A stretch of DNA of 64,000 bases from Tretioscincus oriximinensis (GCA_022410635.1 JAJVDF010000276.1:870770-934769), one strand, 5' to 3'; counted from the first letter of the stretch, positions 23,483-33,480 are shown. A program made the numbers and translations. Notes: a model not told the origin generated them from the letters alone.

Positions 23483-23670
23483 CAGGGGTGGGCAATTAAT
23501 TTTTCCCAAGGGGCCGCATGAGAAATTGGGGTGGTTTTAGAGGGCCGGATTAATATAGTTAACTCAGTTCTACCCAATACTGTATATAACTCTGAGCTAA
23601 GAGGGGCGGGCCGGTCAGAGACAGTAGGAGGGCCGCATGTGGCCCTCGGGCCGCCACTTGCCCAGGTCTG
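23483..23670. mobile_element. Nested 188-bp hAT-like element
   Basis: It starts CAGGGGTGGGCAA and ends TTGCCCAGGTCTG, inverted repeats matching in 11 of 13 positions. It is flanked by a perfect 8-bp duplication TGCTAGAC (23475-23482 and 23671-23678), where the host PLE normally has the sequence once. The interior (GGGGCCGCATG, GGGCCGGATT, GGCGGGCCGG) is GC-rich with no coding potential. Insertion occurred after the PLE insertion. Confidence 0.93.
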
Positions 23671-23714
23671 TGCTAGACTAACACGGCTATTTCTCTGAAA
23701 TTAAGTTTTAACCT

Positions 23715-24291
23715 AGTTGTTATGTGGTAACCCTAAGTGAGAAACTTTCGAATCACTGTAAGAAGCCAATTGCTTGGTAGTTGTCAGAAATTACCATCCA
23801 GGGTCTCCAAAATTACAAGTGCTTGTGCATGGTCAGAAGTTAGTGCTGTCATATCTATTCCATCTTCTTATGTTTGAGACCTTTTATGGTTCCATGGCAG
23901 ATGGCCTTGATTGCTTTTGTAGATGCTCATTTTAGTGATTCTTGCTATAAAATATATTGGTGGTGCTCATTATTCATGAGTTTATTAATCATGAATGTTA
24001 TTGATTCACATGGGAATGTTTGTAATGCTTCTCAGTCGTTATGAATAAGCTTCACATATCTGCAAGCTGCCACAGGTAATCTGGATAAGCTCCTTTTTTC
24101 TGGTGGGGAGACTCAGAATAACTATTTTCCAATGGAGGAGGGAAAAATTAATTCCCAGCTGGTTTATTATTCGCATGTTTTATTTCCTGTAGTTATTGGA
24201 CTTAATTTATAAAACTGCGTTTGATCAGAGCACTCCTAGGGCCAGGTAGGCAAATGCCCCCTGATGTGTATTATAGAGAGATGACTGTGGC
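23715..24291. other. Unique DNA, no gene seen
   Basis: Nothing recognised. Confidence 0.4.
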
Positions 24292-24520
24292 CAGGGATGT
24301 ATTTGGGATGTATGACGCCTCTGTGCAGTCATCTATTTTATGCCCCCTCTTCCCTTAACTAAACTTCAGCATCACTATTCGTTTACAGACTTCCAACAAT
24401 AAGTTATGGAATTATCTATTTTGGGGTTTATAACGATAAAAGCAATAAAAATATTATCACCCCCCAAAATTTTGCTGCCCTGTGCAGCTGCATATGTTGC
24501 ACATGCCTAAATACGGCCCT
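24292..24520. mobile_element. Non-autonomous hAT-like element, about 229 bp
   Basis: Left end CAGGGATGTATTTGGGATG and right end CATGCCTAAATACGGCCCT are inverted repeats with mismatches. Flanks GACTGTGG and AATTGTGG agree at 6 of 8 bases. The inner pair GTGCAGTCATC and CCTGTGCAGCTGCA extends the symmetry. No coding capacity. Confidence 0.7.
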
Positions 24521-25567
24521 AATTGTGGAAGGAATTTCTAATGTGGCTGGTTAAATGGCTGATTTATGGTGCAATAGTCAAAACAATATTTAAAGGAGGT
24601 ACCTCTGACTTCTGAAATAGATCTTCACGCTTTTGCTCCATAGACACTTTTTTTCAGGCTGTCTTTTTGTTCATGAACTTTTTGTTTATGGCATGTGGCT
24701 GCATACAGCTGACCTGAACAAGTGAAAATGCATGCACTCAGCTGCCTCTGGTAGGGTCTTAGATGTAGCTGCAAGAGTACTGTTGCCACAGTTTAATAGA
24801 AGAGTTATTTGGTACAGCCATCAGCTCTCTCTCTTACATACTATTCTTGTTTACTTTTTCTTGGGTTGGTTTACACTCTTATCACTGTACTTGGAGGAGA
24901 GAACGTGTATATATATGTGTGTGTTTGTGTGTGTGTGTGCGCAAGAAGATTAAAATCGCTGGGAATCAGTGATAGTTTCTTTAAGTTTCAGGTAAATCTG
25001 CAGAAATGACTGCTTCATCCAATCCCTGATCAGAACTGTGGAGGGCTGGAGAGGAAATTCTGTCACAATTCCAGACTCAGGTTGGGATCAATAATTGTGC
25101 TGGGACAGAGAAATCCAATTATGAAACAAACTGGGTGCCTTTGCTCCCCTTCCATACTCCAAATAGGTCTAAATCTTGGCTGCCTGTATGGGCCTTTAGT
25201 GATTGGAATCTGAACTGACCAGACACAGAGGAATCAAATTCAAGTATAACTGTGTTCATTAGGAATGAAGAGGTGAAATTAATACCTTTCACAGGCTTGA
25301 AGGTTCCCAACTGAATGTGACTGTCCTGAGTATCTAGGGATTTGGATTAAACTATTGGACATTAGTTCTTTCTCTTAATTAGACTATGGTCAATGACACT
25401 TCCAAGTAATCTCTAAATTATCCCCTGCTTACTGTCTTGTGAAGGACTGGAGGTTTCAGAATTTGAAATCATTTTAAAGTATGGGAATCTATTTACAGAA
25501 GTATCACATGTTTGACCAAGAACCTGAGCTACCACTGTGCCATGGGTCTCTTAAGCCAGAGTGACAA
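24521..25567. other. Unique DNA with a (GT)n run at about 24905-24942
   Basis: The run starts as TATATATGTGTGTG and ends in GTGCGC. Otherwise no gene or repeat end recognised. Confidence 0.4.
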
Positions 25568-25834
25568 GATCCTGGTCACACATATTTATTTATTTTATTT
25601 ATTTGTACTTTTATCCCGCCCTATACCCAAAGGTCTCAGGGCAGCCAACCATAGGGCAGTGCACATAGCTTTTGTTGCTTTCTCCACAACAGACACCCTG
25701 TAAACATATGCTTTTAAACTACCTTCAGTCCTGAAGAACTGGAATAAATTAGGAAAAAAGACCCCAGTTTTTTTGGGTTTAGTCTACTTTTTCAGGACTG
25801 TAAATGATTTAAAAGCATATGTGTGACCAGGATC
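25568..25834. mobile_element. Palindromic miniature element, family H (copy 3), split by a SINE piece
   Basis: The left end GATCCTGGTCACACATA and the right end ATATGTGTGACCAGGATC are complementary. Inner arms around CTTCAGTCCTGAAGAACTGG (25723-25742) and TTTTTCAGGACTG also pair. The left arm is interrupted by a minus-strand SINE fragment with a TTTA-rich tail, so the SINE is younger. Confidence 0.78.
25584..25701 (-). mobile_element. Squamate SINE 3' fragment (Sauria-type)
   Basis: Plus-strand TTTATTTATTTTATTTATTT is the tail; then TTATCCCGCCCTATACCC, AAGGTCTCAGGGC and CACAACAGACACCCTG, the 3' region of Sauria-type SINEs. The same block recurs at 54180 and 55660. The tRNA-like head is missing. 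Confidence 0.7.
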
Positions 25835-26223
25835 TAAAGCACATTCTTACCTAGTACGCCCTCAAGTCAATCAAGGAAAAGACAAAATGAGGAAATAATG
25901 GTTTCTACAGTTGAATAAAATTTCCTGCACTGAATACAAGATTTTTTTAAAGGTGGATGAGAAATCACAAGGATAAGTTTGTTTGTTTGTTTACAGTCTT
26001 CCCTCTTCCCTTAGAGTAGATCTCAGGAAGGTTTATAGCAATTCAAATATATAAAAGTAATGCTCCATGAACCCTCACAAAGCATGATGCACTGGGTAGG
26101 TGGAGAAGGCTGGAGTAATGATTGTATTCAAGATAAATGACTAATAGAAATCAAGAATATCCACGCTACTATTTGCAAATCATTAATGGTTCTTTTTTTA
26201 AAAAAATACATAAAAGTAATACA
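25835..26223. other. No feature recognised
   Basis: AT-rich. A (GTTT)n run at 25978-25992 precedes a possible SINE tail. Confidence 0.35.
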
Positions 26224-26225
26224 TA

Positions 26226-26462
26226 CAGGGTGCTTCAAAAATATATACACACTTCGAACTTCCATAGAAAATGTATTTACTGTTCTACAAAGTTAAATTT
26301 CAGGAAATTAGAAAGCTTAAAGTCCAATGTAAATAAAACAAAACGTAAATAACAAATGTTAATACTGTTCAAATCGGGAATTCCTGAAATTTAACTTTGT
26401 AGAACAGTAAATAAATTTTCTATGGAAGTTCAAAGTATGTATACATTTTTTGAAGCACCCTG
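26226..26462 (-). mobile_element. Mariner-like miniature element, 237 bp, TA duplication
   Basis: Ends CAGGGTGCTTCAAAAA and TTTTTTGAAGCACCCTG are inverted, flanked by TA on both sides. Arms continue through GAACTTCCATAGAAAAT and TTTACTGTTCTACAAAGTT, about 90 nt each. The centre (AACATTTGTTATTTAC on the opposite strand) is shared with 29974-30182. TA duplication and CAGGGTG-type ends are typical of mariner elements. No transposase is present. Confidence 0.88.
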
Positions 26463-26464
26463 TA

Positions 26465-26705
26465 TTTTAAAATACATGTATCAACCTGCTCATGGGAGGT
26501 AGAATCCAGAGCAATGGTATATAGCAAGTTAGCAGCCCTAGCAAATATTCAGGGGAAATTACCTGCTAGATACTTTACAGCAGTTTCAAGAGATGCCTTA
26601 AATATTTTGGGGTGAGACTTTACTCAAAATGAGCCTACCTGCTCATGGAGATGTAACCTGAGATGGTTAGAAGACTCAAAAATGGAAACACAATTTTGGT
26701 TACAA
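26465..26705. other. No feature recognised
   Basis: Short unassigned spacer. Confidence 0.3.
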
Positions 26706-26832
26706 AATCACACCTTTATTTTAGACAATCTTCAGTCCCAAAGAATGGGGCTTAGCCTATTGTTGTTTGGGGTTGGGTGGTTTAAATCTCATTTTTAAAG
26801 ACTGAAGATTGTCTAAAGTAAAGATGTGACTG
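26706..26832. mobile_element. Palindromic miniature element, family H (copy 4)
   Basis: TCACACCTTTATTTTAGACA pairs with TGTCTAAAGTAAAGATGTGA, and AATCTTCAGTCCCAAAGAAT lies near AAGACTGAAGATT. The arms are about 45 nt with a GT-rich loop. Confidence 0.72.
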
Positions 26833-26991
26833 CAGCCGATTAAACTCTTTATAATCAAGAACTATGTAGTAACATCAAAACTGAGATGTTCTTCAAGATT
26901 ATTGTTTCACTAGCAGTTTTATATGTGTGGGAAAATGTTGTGTATCCAACAAAGTCCCCCATCAATGGCTGAGGTCACTCATATACATTTA

Positions 26992-27308
26992 CAAGAAGGA
27001 GAAGGAGAAGAAGAAGAACTTGGTTCTTATACCCCACTTTTCTCACCTTTCAAAGGGACTCAAAGCAGCTTACAAGGATATATTTCCCCCGAAGGCTTCC
27101 ATTCTATCTTCCCACCAGGCAATGGTGGTTCCCATGTACCTACTTGCAGTCAGTTGCAATTTCTTGCAATTCATGCTTTCGAATAGCTGGGTTGGCTAGA
27201 GCTACAGGCTAGTGGAAGGTGCTCACCCCTCCCCACTTCCAACACAGGGCTTCGAAACCCCATCTCCCAGACGAGAGACGAATTCCTAAGCAACTGAGCT
27301 ATCCGTGC
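26992..27308 (-). mobile_element. tRNA-derived squamate SINE, full length
   Basis: The minus strand begins GCACGGATAGCTCAGTTGC (27308 downward), has the B box GGTTTCGAAGCCC and ends in a CTT/CTC tail (26992-27018). It is very close to the 12.8-kb copy, so the same subfamily. Confidence 0.92.
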
Positions 27309-27310
27309 CT

Positions 27311-27492
27311 ACAAGAAGGAGAAGGAGAAGAACTGGGTTTTTATACCCCACTTTTCTCACCCAAAGGGATTCAAAGCAACTTACAAGCTATTTATTGCCC
27401 AAAGGCTTACATTCTATCTTGTCTTTCACATTCAGATAATGGTCCCTATTCATCTACTTGCAATTGCTCACTTTTGAACAGCTAGGCTGGCT
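27311..27492 (-). mobile_element. tRNA-derived squamate SINE, 5'-truncated
   Basis: Starts with the tail (ACAAGAAGGAGAAGGAG) and GGTTTTTATACCCCACTTTT, running to AACAGCTAGGCTGGCTGA. The tRNA head is missing. It lies immediately behind the copy ending at 27308, so two same-strand SINEs are in tandem. Confidence 0.85.
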
Positions 27493-27535
27493 GAATTTTA
27501 ATCCATCTTCAGTCCTGAGGAACTGGATTTGGGAC
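27493..27535 (+). repeat. Family H arm fragment
   Basis: TTAATCCATCTTCAGTCCTG and GAGGAACTGG match the family H arm. The partner arm is absent. Confidence 0.5.
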
Positions 27536-27596
27536 AAAGTCAACAAGCAGAGTGAAGAGTTTCAACTCACTTCTTCCTATCTCCTCAAGTCCACAG

Positions 27597-27884
27597 GCAC
27601 GGATAGCTCAGTTGCTAAGGAATCCGTCTCTCAGTGGGAGGTGGGGAGGGGTGGGCACCTTCCACTAGCCTGTAGCTCTAGCCAACCCAGCTATTCGAAA
27701 GCATGAATTACAAGAAATTACAACGACTGCAAGTAGATACATGGGAACCACCATAGCCTGGTGGGGAAGATAGAATGTAAGTCTTCAGGCAAAAATACCT
27801 TTGTAAGCCGCTTTGAGTCCTTTTGAAAGGTGAGAAAAGCGGGGTATAAGAACCCAGTTCTTCTTCTTCTTCTTCTTCTTCTTC
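27597..27884 (+). mobile_element. tRNA-derived SINE with B-box region deleted
   Basis: Begins GGCACGGATAGCTCAGTTGC and ends with a CTT run to 27884. Between CTCAGTGGGAGG and TGGGGAGGGGTGGGC, the segment carrying the B box present in other copies is missing. If it left the copy before insertion, the source lacked an intact promoter; otherwise it is a later deletion. Confidence 0.9.
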
Positions 27885-28820
27885 CACATGCACTTGCGGA
27901 CTTCAAAATTAGCAAGGCAGTATTCCTCTAGCTGGCTTCTACTTCCCTGCTGTGATACTTTTTCAGATGATTCTAGTAAAAACTGCCTCTACAACAGTGT
28001 ACAGGCCTATACTTGCAAACATTGGGGGACTCAATTAAGCAGATGTGTAGGCACTTCAAAGGAGAAAAGGAATAGATGCTGCTTTGGGAATGTCATTTCC
28101 CCTGACACTCGCTCCACATTAAGCATGCAAATTAAAAAAACACCTTCCATTAAGAAGAGAGGATTAACATTAAGGTGACACTTGGGGGGCAAACTTTCCC
28201 ATGCTGCATAACCGTACCAGTGTTCCTATTCTTCTTTCCTTCATAATATTGAAGGGATATTGGCAGGAGAAATGGCTTTTCATCTATCACTTTTCCCCTG
28301 CAAATGACACCCACCAAATTGATTCCACCTACCTTGTTGAGTTCCTAAAATGGAGAGAAGTCAGCCTGATGGGGAGTTGTGTCGGTAAAAGGTGGGGGTG
28401 TCTGCATTTGCTGTAGGGAACCAAAAGCCATTAGAACAGTTAAATATATGAGCCATCCATCTACTAAACCATCCTTGTAAATGTTTGCTTCCTTCTTTCT
28501 ATTTTCATTATCCCTGCAGGGAAAAAAAAAAGGAGCATATGCGTACCGAACTAACTTTAAATTAAGCCTCTGAGATTGAATTTGAACTGCTAATATCAGT
28601 CACATCAAATGGCATCTTGCACATTTGAATTCATCTAGTTTAGGCCATTTCAGACTCAAAATATCTTAAGGGATCATTTGGCATTGCATTGATATTTTAA
28701 TTGGAAATTGTTTCTAAGGGTATGCAAAATGCCTCTTTTTAATGTTTTGCAAGGCATTTAAAATGACTTTACTTCCATGCCTAAAAATCTCAGCTTGAGC
28801 ATTGACAGCATTGATTTTGT
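27885..28820. other. Unique DNA, no gene seen
   Basis: Short open frames (27888-28178, 28201-28416) show no recognisable domain. Confidence 0.4.
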
Positions 28821-29097
28821 CACGGACAGCTCAGTCGCTAAGGAATCCGTCTCTCAGCTGGGAGATGGGGTTTCGAAGCCCTGTGTGGGACGTGGGGAAG
28901 GGTGAGCATCTTCCACTAGCCTGTAGCTCTAGCCAACCCAGCTATTCGAAAGCATGAATTGCAAGAGACTGCAAGTAGATACATGGGAACCACCAGAGCC
29001 TGGTGGGGAAGATAGAATGTAAGCCTTCAGGCAAAAACACCCTTGTAAGCCGCTTTGAGCCCCTTTGAAAGGTGAGAAAAGTGGGGTATAAGGACCG

Positions 29098-29098
<1 letters not shown>
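28821..29098 (+). mobile_element. tRNA-derived squamate SINE
   Basis: Starts CACGGACAGCTCAGTCGC (A box), with the B box GGTTTCGAAGCCC, and runs through TAGCTCTAGCCAACCCAG to GGGGTATAAGGACC. Its 3' tail has expanded into the adjoining microsatellite. Confidence 0.92.
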
Positions 29099-29128
<30 letters not shown>

Positions 29129-29285
29129 CTTCTTCTTTTTCTTCTTTTTCTTTTTCTTTTTCTTTTTCTTTTTCTTTTTCTTTTTCTTTTTCTTTTTCTT
29201 TTTCTTTTTCTTTTTCTTTTTCTTTTTCTTTTTCTTTTTCTACTACTGCTGCTGCTGCTACTNCTACTACTACTACTACTACTAC
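29099..29285 (+). repeat. Compound microsatellite (CTT)n-(CTTTTT)n-(CTR)n
   Basis: The SINE tail CTT run (to about 29136) becomes CTTTTT hexamers (to about 29240), then CTG/CTA triplets (29241-29285, with an N at 29263). A Leu/Phe-rich frame through it is an artefact. Confidence 0.95.
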
Positions 29286-29429
29286 ATTGCAGTACGGCTC
29301 AATACAGTTTCAGGTCTGCTGGTGGCATCTCTCAGCCAAGGCTCAAAACAATAATTTTTTTAAAGAAATTAGAGGTTTGGCAGAAGTTTGAGAAAGCTCC
29401 ATCATAGCAAAATGGTTATGAGGTAGATG

Positions 29430-29555
29430 AAGGTTTTCCTTCCGTTACTTGAGAGTGTGCAGTTGAAACTGGCAGGTCACTGTGAGGGACGGAATGCTTG
29501 ACTAGATGAACTGTGGCTCTATTCAGCAGGGCTTCTCTTAGGCTCTTAGGTTATT
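29430..29555 (+). mobile_element. Old CR1 3' end fragment
   Basis: GGAATGCTTGACTAGATGAA, then TTCAGCAGGGCTTCTCTTAG match the CR1 3' region GGACTAGATGAACC to CAGCAGGGCTCTTCTTATG with mismatches. Confidence 0.6.
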
Positions 29556-29973
29556 ATTAATGTTTTGACCAGACCTGGGAAAGATGTGAAATGACAATGA
29601 TAATGTATACGTGCTACATGTATTACACTACAGGTGTTACAAGTATGAAGGTATGATGCTAGGACTTGTGAGAGTTTAGGAATTGTGCGAGGAGATGGGA
29701 TGTGGACTATGAAGAGTTGATTGCCAGCAGGAATGTGAAAGGGGTGCTAAAGAAGATGTGGTAACTGGAAAAGTGTTGACACTGAGGAAAGTGTTTCTTT
29801 GATGTTGGAGAGTAGAGAGCTGTACCACTTAGGTGACATGTCAAGACCAGACTTATTATGAGCTGAGAGCATGAGTTTATGCCTATTTCTATGCCAAGCA
29901 TAACCCTGAGATAAACTGAGGGTGTAGCATTTTGTAGCAATATTTCCATTTATCATGGAATAAAAGACATATA

Positions 29974-30182
29974 CAGGGTGCTTCAAAAATGTATACACAC
30001 TTTGAACTTCCATACGATGTAAGTCACCAATTTTAACAGTATTAACATTTGTTATTTACATTTTATTTACATTGGACTTTAAGCTTTCTAATTTCCTGAA
30101 ATTTAACTTTGTAGAACAGTAGAACAGTAAACAAATTTTCTATGGAAGTTCACAGTGTGTATACATTTTTTGAAGCACCCTG
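29974..30182 (+). mobile_element. Mariner-like miniature element, 209 bp, TA duplication
   Basis: Same ends as 26226-26462 (CAGGGTGCTTCAAAAA and its complement), with TA at 29972-29973 and 30183-30184. The left arm is shorter because of an internal deletion after CTTCCATA. The middle ACAGTATTAACATTTGTTAT matches the other copy in the opposite orientation. Confidence 0.88.
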
Positions 30183-30184
30183 TA

Positions 30185-31025
30185 CTTTTGAAAGAGATTG
30201 CTTATTCTTGCTGTGAAATGCTCTGTAAATCCTACCTTATGTTTGGTTTATCTGTATCCCTGTTCCAGTTGGCTGTTGGCTCCTCTTGTTGCCAGATGGA
30301 TGAATTCAAAGGAAAAACCTGACTTTAAACTCACTCAAGTTTGGGGAGGTGCTAGGGATTTTTTCATTCATTCTTTACTAATTTTCCCTATGTAAATTAA
30401 GCTGCTGATTTACACTCTGTGGCCTATGTTTTTGCTGAAAGTCAGGCAAAGGATCACAAGATAAGGTTGGAAGTCTTGGCATGTGCAGGAAATGTCAAGA
30501 TAATGCTGCCATAACACATAATAACAGCTGCATAAAGGTTCACGTAGAAACAAGTGTAACAATGGACCTTTCTAGTTCTAACACTATTTCTCCCAATCAC
30601 ATGTGGCAAATCCCTCATAGTTGCGCTATAATGGTGTAAAACATACACATACACACAAATTTTGATGCACTCTAAAAGAAAGCCTTTTATTTCATAAAAA
30701 CAGGTTATTGTTTGTATTTAAATAAGATGATTCTTCTTTTATTTAGGAATTTCTGATGTTTCTTTTTCTGCTGGTTGCAACTTAAAGAATCCAGGTCATA
30801 GGGAAATTTTAATGTTTCTCTGATGCATTTAGAAAGCTCTACAGTATGATTTCCATAAGCTCCTCAAGTGCAGTAGCCCAGTTTTCACACCAGACCTATT
30901 ACTAACAAATCAACTTTCTTGGGATTCCTCTAGATAGCAACTGTGGGCTCTCCATGCAGTTCTGCAATTGCTTCTCACCATCCCTGCTTAGGCACCAGGA
31001 AAGTTTCTCAGGTTTATGCCTCTAT
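30185..31025. other. Unique DNA, no gene seen
   Basis: The 30270-30340 stretch resembles 12311-12385. Otherwise nothing recognised. Confidence 0.35.
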
Positions 31026-31164
31026 CTGATGGCTCCTTCTGTTATTGTTCCTGTTGCAACTACTCAGTTGCTAGCCGAGGGCCTTTTTTCTTCCTCTTGT
31101 TTCTTCCCCATGCTTGATCTGCATGTATTTGCAACAGCAACAATAACAGAAGGAGCCAGCAGAT
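31026..31164. repeat. Inverted repeat with 35-nt arms
   Basis: GGCTCCTTCTGTTATTGTT and its complement AACAATAACAGAAGGAGCC sit at 31031-31049 and 31139-31157 within longer imperfect arms. The loop is about 70 nt and T-rich. It looks like a single foldback element or an RNA hairpin. No second copy was seen. Confidence 0.75.
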
Positions 31165-31396
31165 GGAGGTAAGCAATTGCTATTATGAATAACCAAACAT
31201 CTTTGCTGGATTTCTGATGGTTTAGAATATTGGTTCAATATCTTGGGAGTCTGTTGGAAATGTCACTGATGTTTGTGCCATTCCTAATTTAGGACCAGAA
31301 GAATCACCAGTTTTAACCCATGTCTAGATGTATCTGGTTTCTCTCCCTCTCTCTTTTTTTATGATGTCTTTCCATCAGATTATATTAACTCTCTTA
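31165..31396. other. No feature recognised
   Basis: Short spacer without recognised features. Confidence 0.3.
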
Positions 31397-31580
31397 TCAG
31401 AAATAGCCATGCTAGTCTAGTAGAAAGTCCAGCAAGAGGCAAGCAGCACTGGAGACTAACAGTAGAAAAGTAGGTGGCATAAGCTTTCATAGACACCTGA
31501 AGAAGTAGACGTGTCTATGAAAGCTTATGCCATCTTCTTTTCTACTGTTAGTCTCTAGTGCTTCTCGCCCCTTGCTGGAC
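31397..31580. mobile_element. PLE insertion, two copies head to head
   Basis: The minus half begins at TCAGAAATAGCCATGCTAGT and the plus half ends TCGCCCCTTGCTGGAC. Flanking direct repeats TAACTCTCTTA (31386-31396) and TAACTCTATTA (31581-31591) agree at 10 of 11. Arms share AGACTAACAGTAGAAAAG with its complement and differ from the 22.8-kb copy, so this is a separate subfamily. Confidence 0.85.
31497..31531 (+). ncRNA. Hammerhead-ribozyme-like motif in PLE
   Basis: CTGAAGA (31497-31503), stem AGTAGACGTGTCTAT, GAAA (31519-31522) and GCTTATGCC. The stem change (CTAT for CTAC) makes the pair next to GAAA a G-U wobble while the other pairs hold. Same two departures from consensus as at 23385. 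Confidence 0.5.
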
Positions 31581-31617
31581 TAACTCTATTATATTACACA
31601 TTTCCATTTCCAAACAT

Positions 31618-32188
31618 TTCTAAGAACATAGGAAGAGCCATACTGGATCAGGCCGGAGCCCATTTAGTCCAGCATTCTGTGTCACACAGAGGCCCACCAG
31701 ATGCACCTGGGCAATCCAAACAGAGGAAAGCAAAATATGCCCATGTTCATGACTCCCTGCAAATGGTATTTCAGGAGTTCTGCCTGTTGCTCCATCCCGG
31801 AGGCAACATCCAGACATCCATCCTAGTACCCATTTATACCCTTGGTGTCCATAAACCTGTCTAGTCCTGTCTTGAAGCTACCCAAGCTGTTACCTATCAC
31901 TACCTCTTCAGGAAGTAAATTCCACAGGCCGATGACCCTCTGGGTGAAAAAATACTTTCCTTTGTCAGTTCTCACTTTTCTGCCCATCAGTTTCAAGGAG
32001 TGCCCTCTGGTCCTACTGTTGTGTCATAGAGAAAACATTTTTTCTCTATTCATTCTGTCCATCCCATGCATGATTTTGTACACTTCAATCAGATCACCTC
32101 TCAAACTTTGCCTTTCGAGTTGAAGAGGCCCAGATGTTGCAACCTGACTTCATAAGGGAGGTGCTCCAGACCCTTGATCATTCTTGAA
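31618..32188 (-). mobile_element. CR1 LINE, 5'-truncated 3' end
   Basis: The minus-strand tail is ATGTTCTTAG at about 31618, followed by the full CR1 3' UTR block (CCATACTGGATCAGGCC on the plus strand) and the C-terminal ORF2 region, ending near 32188 with GGTGCTCCAGACCCTTGATC. It is cleaner than the 2.0-kb copy. Confidence 0.92.
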
Positions 32189-32189
32189 C

Positions 32190-32222
32190 ACTCTAACCAC
32201 TACACCAAACTGCCTCTGGTAG
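32190..32222 (-). repeat. SINE head fragment
   Basis: CTAACCACTACACCAAACTG is the complement of a tRNA-like SINE head (TGGTGTAGTGGTTAG). No body follows. Confidence 0.5.
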
Positions 32223-32379
32223 GTTTGGCCTGAGGGAGAGAGGTAGTGGTGGCTGGTGACTGAGTGGCTGTGGCTGGATGGGGGATGAGAGAAAGGATGC
32301 TAAAGTTTCAACTTCCTTTCAGGCACTGAGGGTGGACTAATTCCACTAGCATTTATTTATAAATCCAATCCATTGACAG

Positions 32380-32700
32380 GGATCTGAACAGAGACAATAG
32401 TTTCCTGGCACACTGCACATACTATAATACTAGTTGATATTGGACTACTCATCTTCTTACTGGTTCCTACCAAAAATTCTTTACATTGCAACACTTCATT
32501 ATACTGTGCTTGATTCCATGCCAACACACCCATTTACATTTCTGCTGCTGTTCAGGAAAGCAGCTTACTATATACCTGTACCCTATTCCCTAGGGAGTAA
32601 TACACAGCATTTCATATGAAGAAGTACACTTGTGTATGAAAGCTCATGCTGCCAACTATTTTTCTAATTAGACTGTAAGGTGCTAGGAGACCCCTGTGCT
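32380..32700 (+). mobile_element. Older PLE 3' end copy
   Basis: ATTGACAGGGATCTGAACAG and GACAATAGTTTCCTGGC align with the C-terminal coding block at 23130-23165 (NRDNxFLA). Further down, ATGAAGAAGTACACTTGTGT then GAAAGCTCATGC retains the hammerhead-like order, and ATTAGACTGTAAGGTGCTAG the tail. Many mismatches show greater age. Confidence 0.7.
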
Positions 32701-33467
32701 AGAAATCCTTAGTAAAAAGAAAGAAATAGATATTTCCTATTTCAATTAAAGCTTTCATATACTTCTAGTTTCACTGCCAGCACAGAACTATCTGCATAGG
32801 CAAAAAGCAAGTTTGTCCTGTAGAACTCACAGATTCTGGTTGGAGCTGCTCATGTGTTATTCTTCCAATTTGCCAGCAGAGGGTGCTCTGCACTAAACTC
32901 TAAGTAGAGGACAAAATACTATCAAATTTGGGGTGGGAAATACACAAAGCTCTCAGACAGATCTTCTGGAAGCGAAGGGTCTAGGGTGAGAGAACTATGG
33001 GGTGGCATCACGATTGAAGGATCTTACTTAATAGATACTTTGTCTTAAAATTAACACGTTTGCTTAGATCTTTTCTAAAAGTCTAGCAGCAGAACTAGAA
33101 GTGGCCCCATGACCTTCTGCTTATTTAGAAACAGATGCCTAAATTTCTCATAGTTCGCATGCCATCGACTCACATTATGCAGCTAATTGTGTCACTTGAA
33201 ACAAAGCTTGAATTGTGAAACAAAACATTTGTGCTTTCTCTCCCAATGTAGCTTTGTAGTAGAAGCATCCCATCACAAAAGGCAAAGTGTTTGGTCTGCT
33301 TTGCTGCAGGGACGCCGTGATTGACTTCAGTGAGATTATAAGAAGGTCAAGTCCTGAAATATCCTTGTTTTGTCTGCTTCACATTCAAAAGTCACATTTC
33401 ACTCCAGAGAACTTCTCTCATTGCAAATCTGAGCGGAGGGAGTCTCATAGCCCTTCACACACTGCCA
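32701..33467. other. Unique DNA, no gene seen
   Basis: No coding or repeat boundary recognised. Confidence 0.4.
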
Positions 33468-33480
33468 AGAAAAAGGTAGT

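Larger units (their letters stand above)
22782..23701 (+). mobile_element. Penelope-like element with inverted arms; hosts a nested hAT element
   Basis: The left arm (22782-23031, minus) is the reverse complement of 23213-23465 (plus). Between them is the end of the PLE reading frame. The 3' end is GACTAACACGGCTATTTCTC. A 13-bp direct repeat TAAGTTTTAACCT flanks it (22769-22781 and 23702-23714). A 188-bp hAT-like element (23483-23670) interrupts the plus-strand tail. The identification rests on the 23057-23182 coding remnant and on the arm sequence, which matches PLE ends known from turtles. Head-to-head inverted partial copies are known for Penelope insertions. Confidence 0.9.

Noticed and set aside
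29072..29407. Leu/Phe-rich open frame
   Set aside because: It is a translation of the CTT/CTTTTT microsatellite and SINE tail.
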